From contig NZ_FWFR01000001.1 in the NCBI RefSeq assembly GCF_900172325.1, positions 744,001 to 808,000 of the forward strand: a stretch of DNA of 64,000 bases. The letters run 5' to 3'. The DNA comes from Oceanibacterium hippocampi. GTDB taxonomy: Bacteria; Pseudomonadota; Alphaproteobacteria; Sneathiellales; Sneathiellaceae. Every line of letters starts with the position of its first letter. Position 1 is the stretch's first letter. A program made the position numbers and the translations under genes. Shown piece after piece: positions 63,881-64,000 of the stretch. Under the pieces are notes generated by a model. The model was not told the origin of the DNA. It worked only from the letters and a program-made list of their open reading frames with translations, and searched no databases.

Positions 63881-64000
63881 CTACCTGTCGGCGTCGCGCC
63901 CGCCGAACAGAGCGATTGCGGCATCCGCGGCGGCCTCGAAACTGGTGTCGCCCCGGGCGAGTCGATCGCAGAGCGCCTCGAGTGCCGGTCCGGTGCCGTC
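63881..64000 (-). CDS. 3' end of an unidentified gene at the window edge
   Basis: Only the last 39 codons and the stop (TAG at 63883-63881) are visible. The peptide [25 protein letters not shown] is helical and its codon use fits a real gene. It is not recognised. It would lie upstream of, and on the same strand as, the thiolase, 113 bases apart, so it may belong to the same operon. Confidence 0.5.
   Translation of the reverse strand, partial: DGTGPALEALCDRLARGDTSFEAAADAAIALFGGRDADR

Overview
The window is 64 kb of very GC-rich, gene-dense bacterial DNA. Gene content and order point to an alphaproteobacterium, most likely a member of the Rhodospirillales or a close relative. The markers are the rpmH-rnpA-yidD-yidC-engB-argB block, the cycM-kdsB-pheA-nudC-ffs-dnaX-ybaB-recR block, the def-fmt-truA-dapE block, a DUF2336 protein, and CtrA-type TTAA-N7-TTAA boxes. 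No insertion sequence, phage, integrase or CRISPR array was seen. The genus cannot be named from sequence reading alone.

Layout. 1-7.7 kb: the 5' part of a 5-oxoprolinase-type gene diverges from a dctPQM TRAP transporter. These are followed by a strong terminator, an orphan TAXI binding protein, a cysteine hydrolase, an M17 aminopeptidase and a MarR gene whose natural start codon appears non-standard. 8-17.6 kb: an XRE regulator, then a minus-strand peptide or microcin-C-type ABC operon (two YejA paralogues, YejB, YejE, YejF) ending in a 2-hydroxyacid dehydrogenase. 17.7-33.9 kb: housekeeping genes for histidine, phenylalanine, Kdo, NADH hydrolysis, SRP RNA, DNA polymerase III tau, RecR, RmuC, initiator formylation, pseudouridine and diaminopimelate, with a secreted caspase-family protein between dapE and dapD. 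34-37 kb: a translationally coupled GGDEF-DUF2336 pair behind a CtrA-like box. 37.1-39 kb: a Tat-exported PhoX-type phosphatase. 39.2-43.4 kb: argB, engB, yidC, yidD, rnpA and rpmH.

43.6-47.2 kb is the most unusual stretch. A coupled DUF547-TVP38/TMEM64-MerA-like disulfide reductase operon is followed by a secreted, tandem-repeat CNPC cysteine-rich protein with its own terminator. An orphan histidine kinase and a small lipoprotein come next. 49-53 kb: trans-aconitate methyltransferase, a SAM-hydrolase family protein, and a divergent pair made of an MBL-rhodanese protein and a glutaredoxin-MauE fusion. 53-57.5 kb: gamma-glutamyltransferase, a P1/DmpA peptidase and an orphan peptide-binding protein, which together look like extracytoplasmic peptide or glutathione use. 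57.6-64 kb: a coiled-coil lipoprotein, tRNA-Arg(ACG), two methyltransferases (the end of one is antisense to the tRNA), a PEP-CTERM protein, an AT-rich regulatory gap, a small orphan domain protein, a thiolase and a truncated gene at the edge.

Functional themes are uptake and breakdown of organic acids and peptides, cell-envelope redox chemistry, and core information processing. Start sites were chosen from Shine-Dalgarno spacing, signal peptides and family length. Function calls rest on motifs read by eye; no database search was run.
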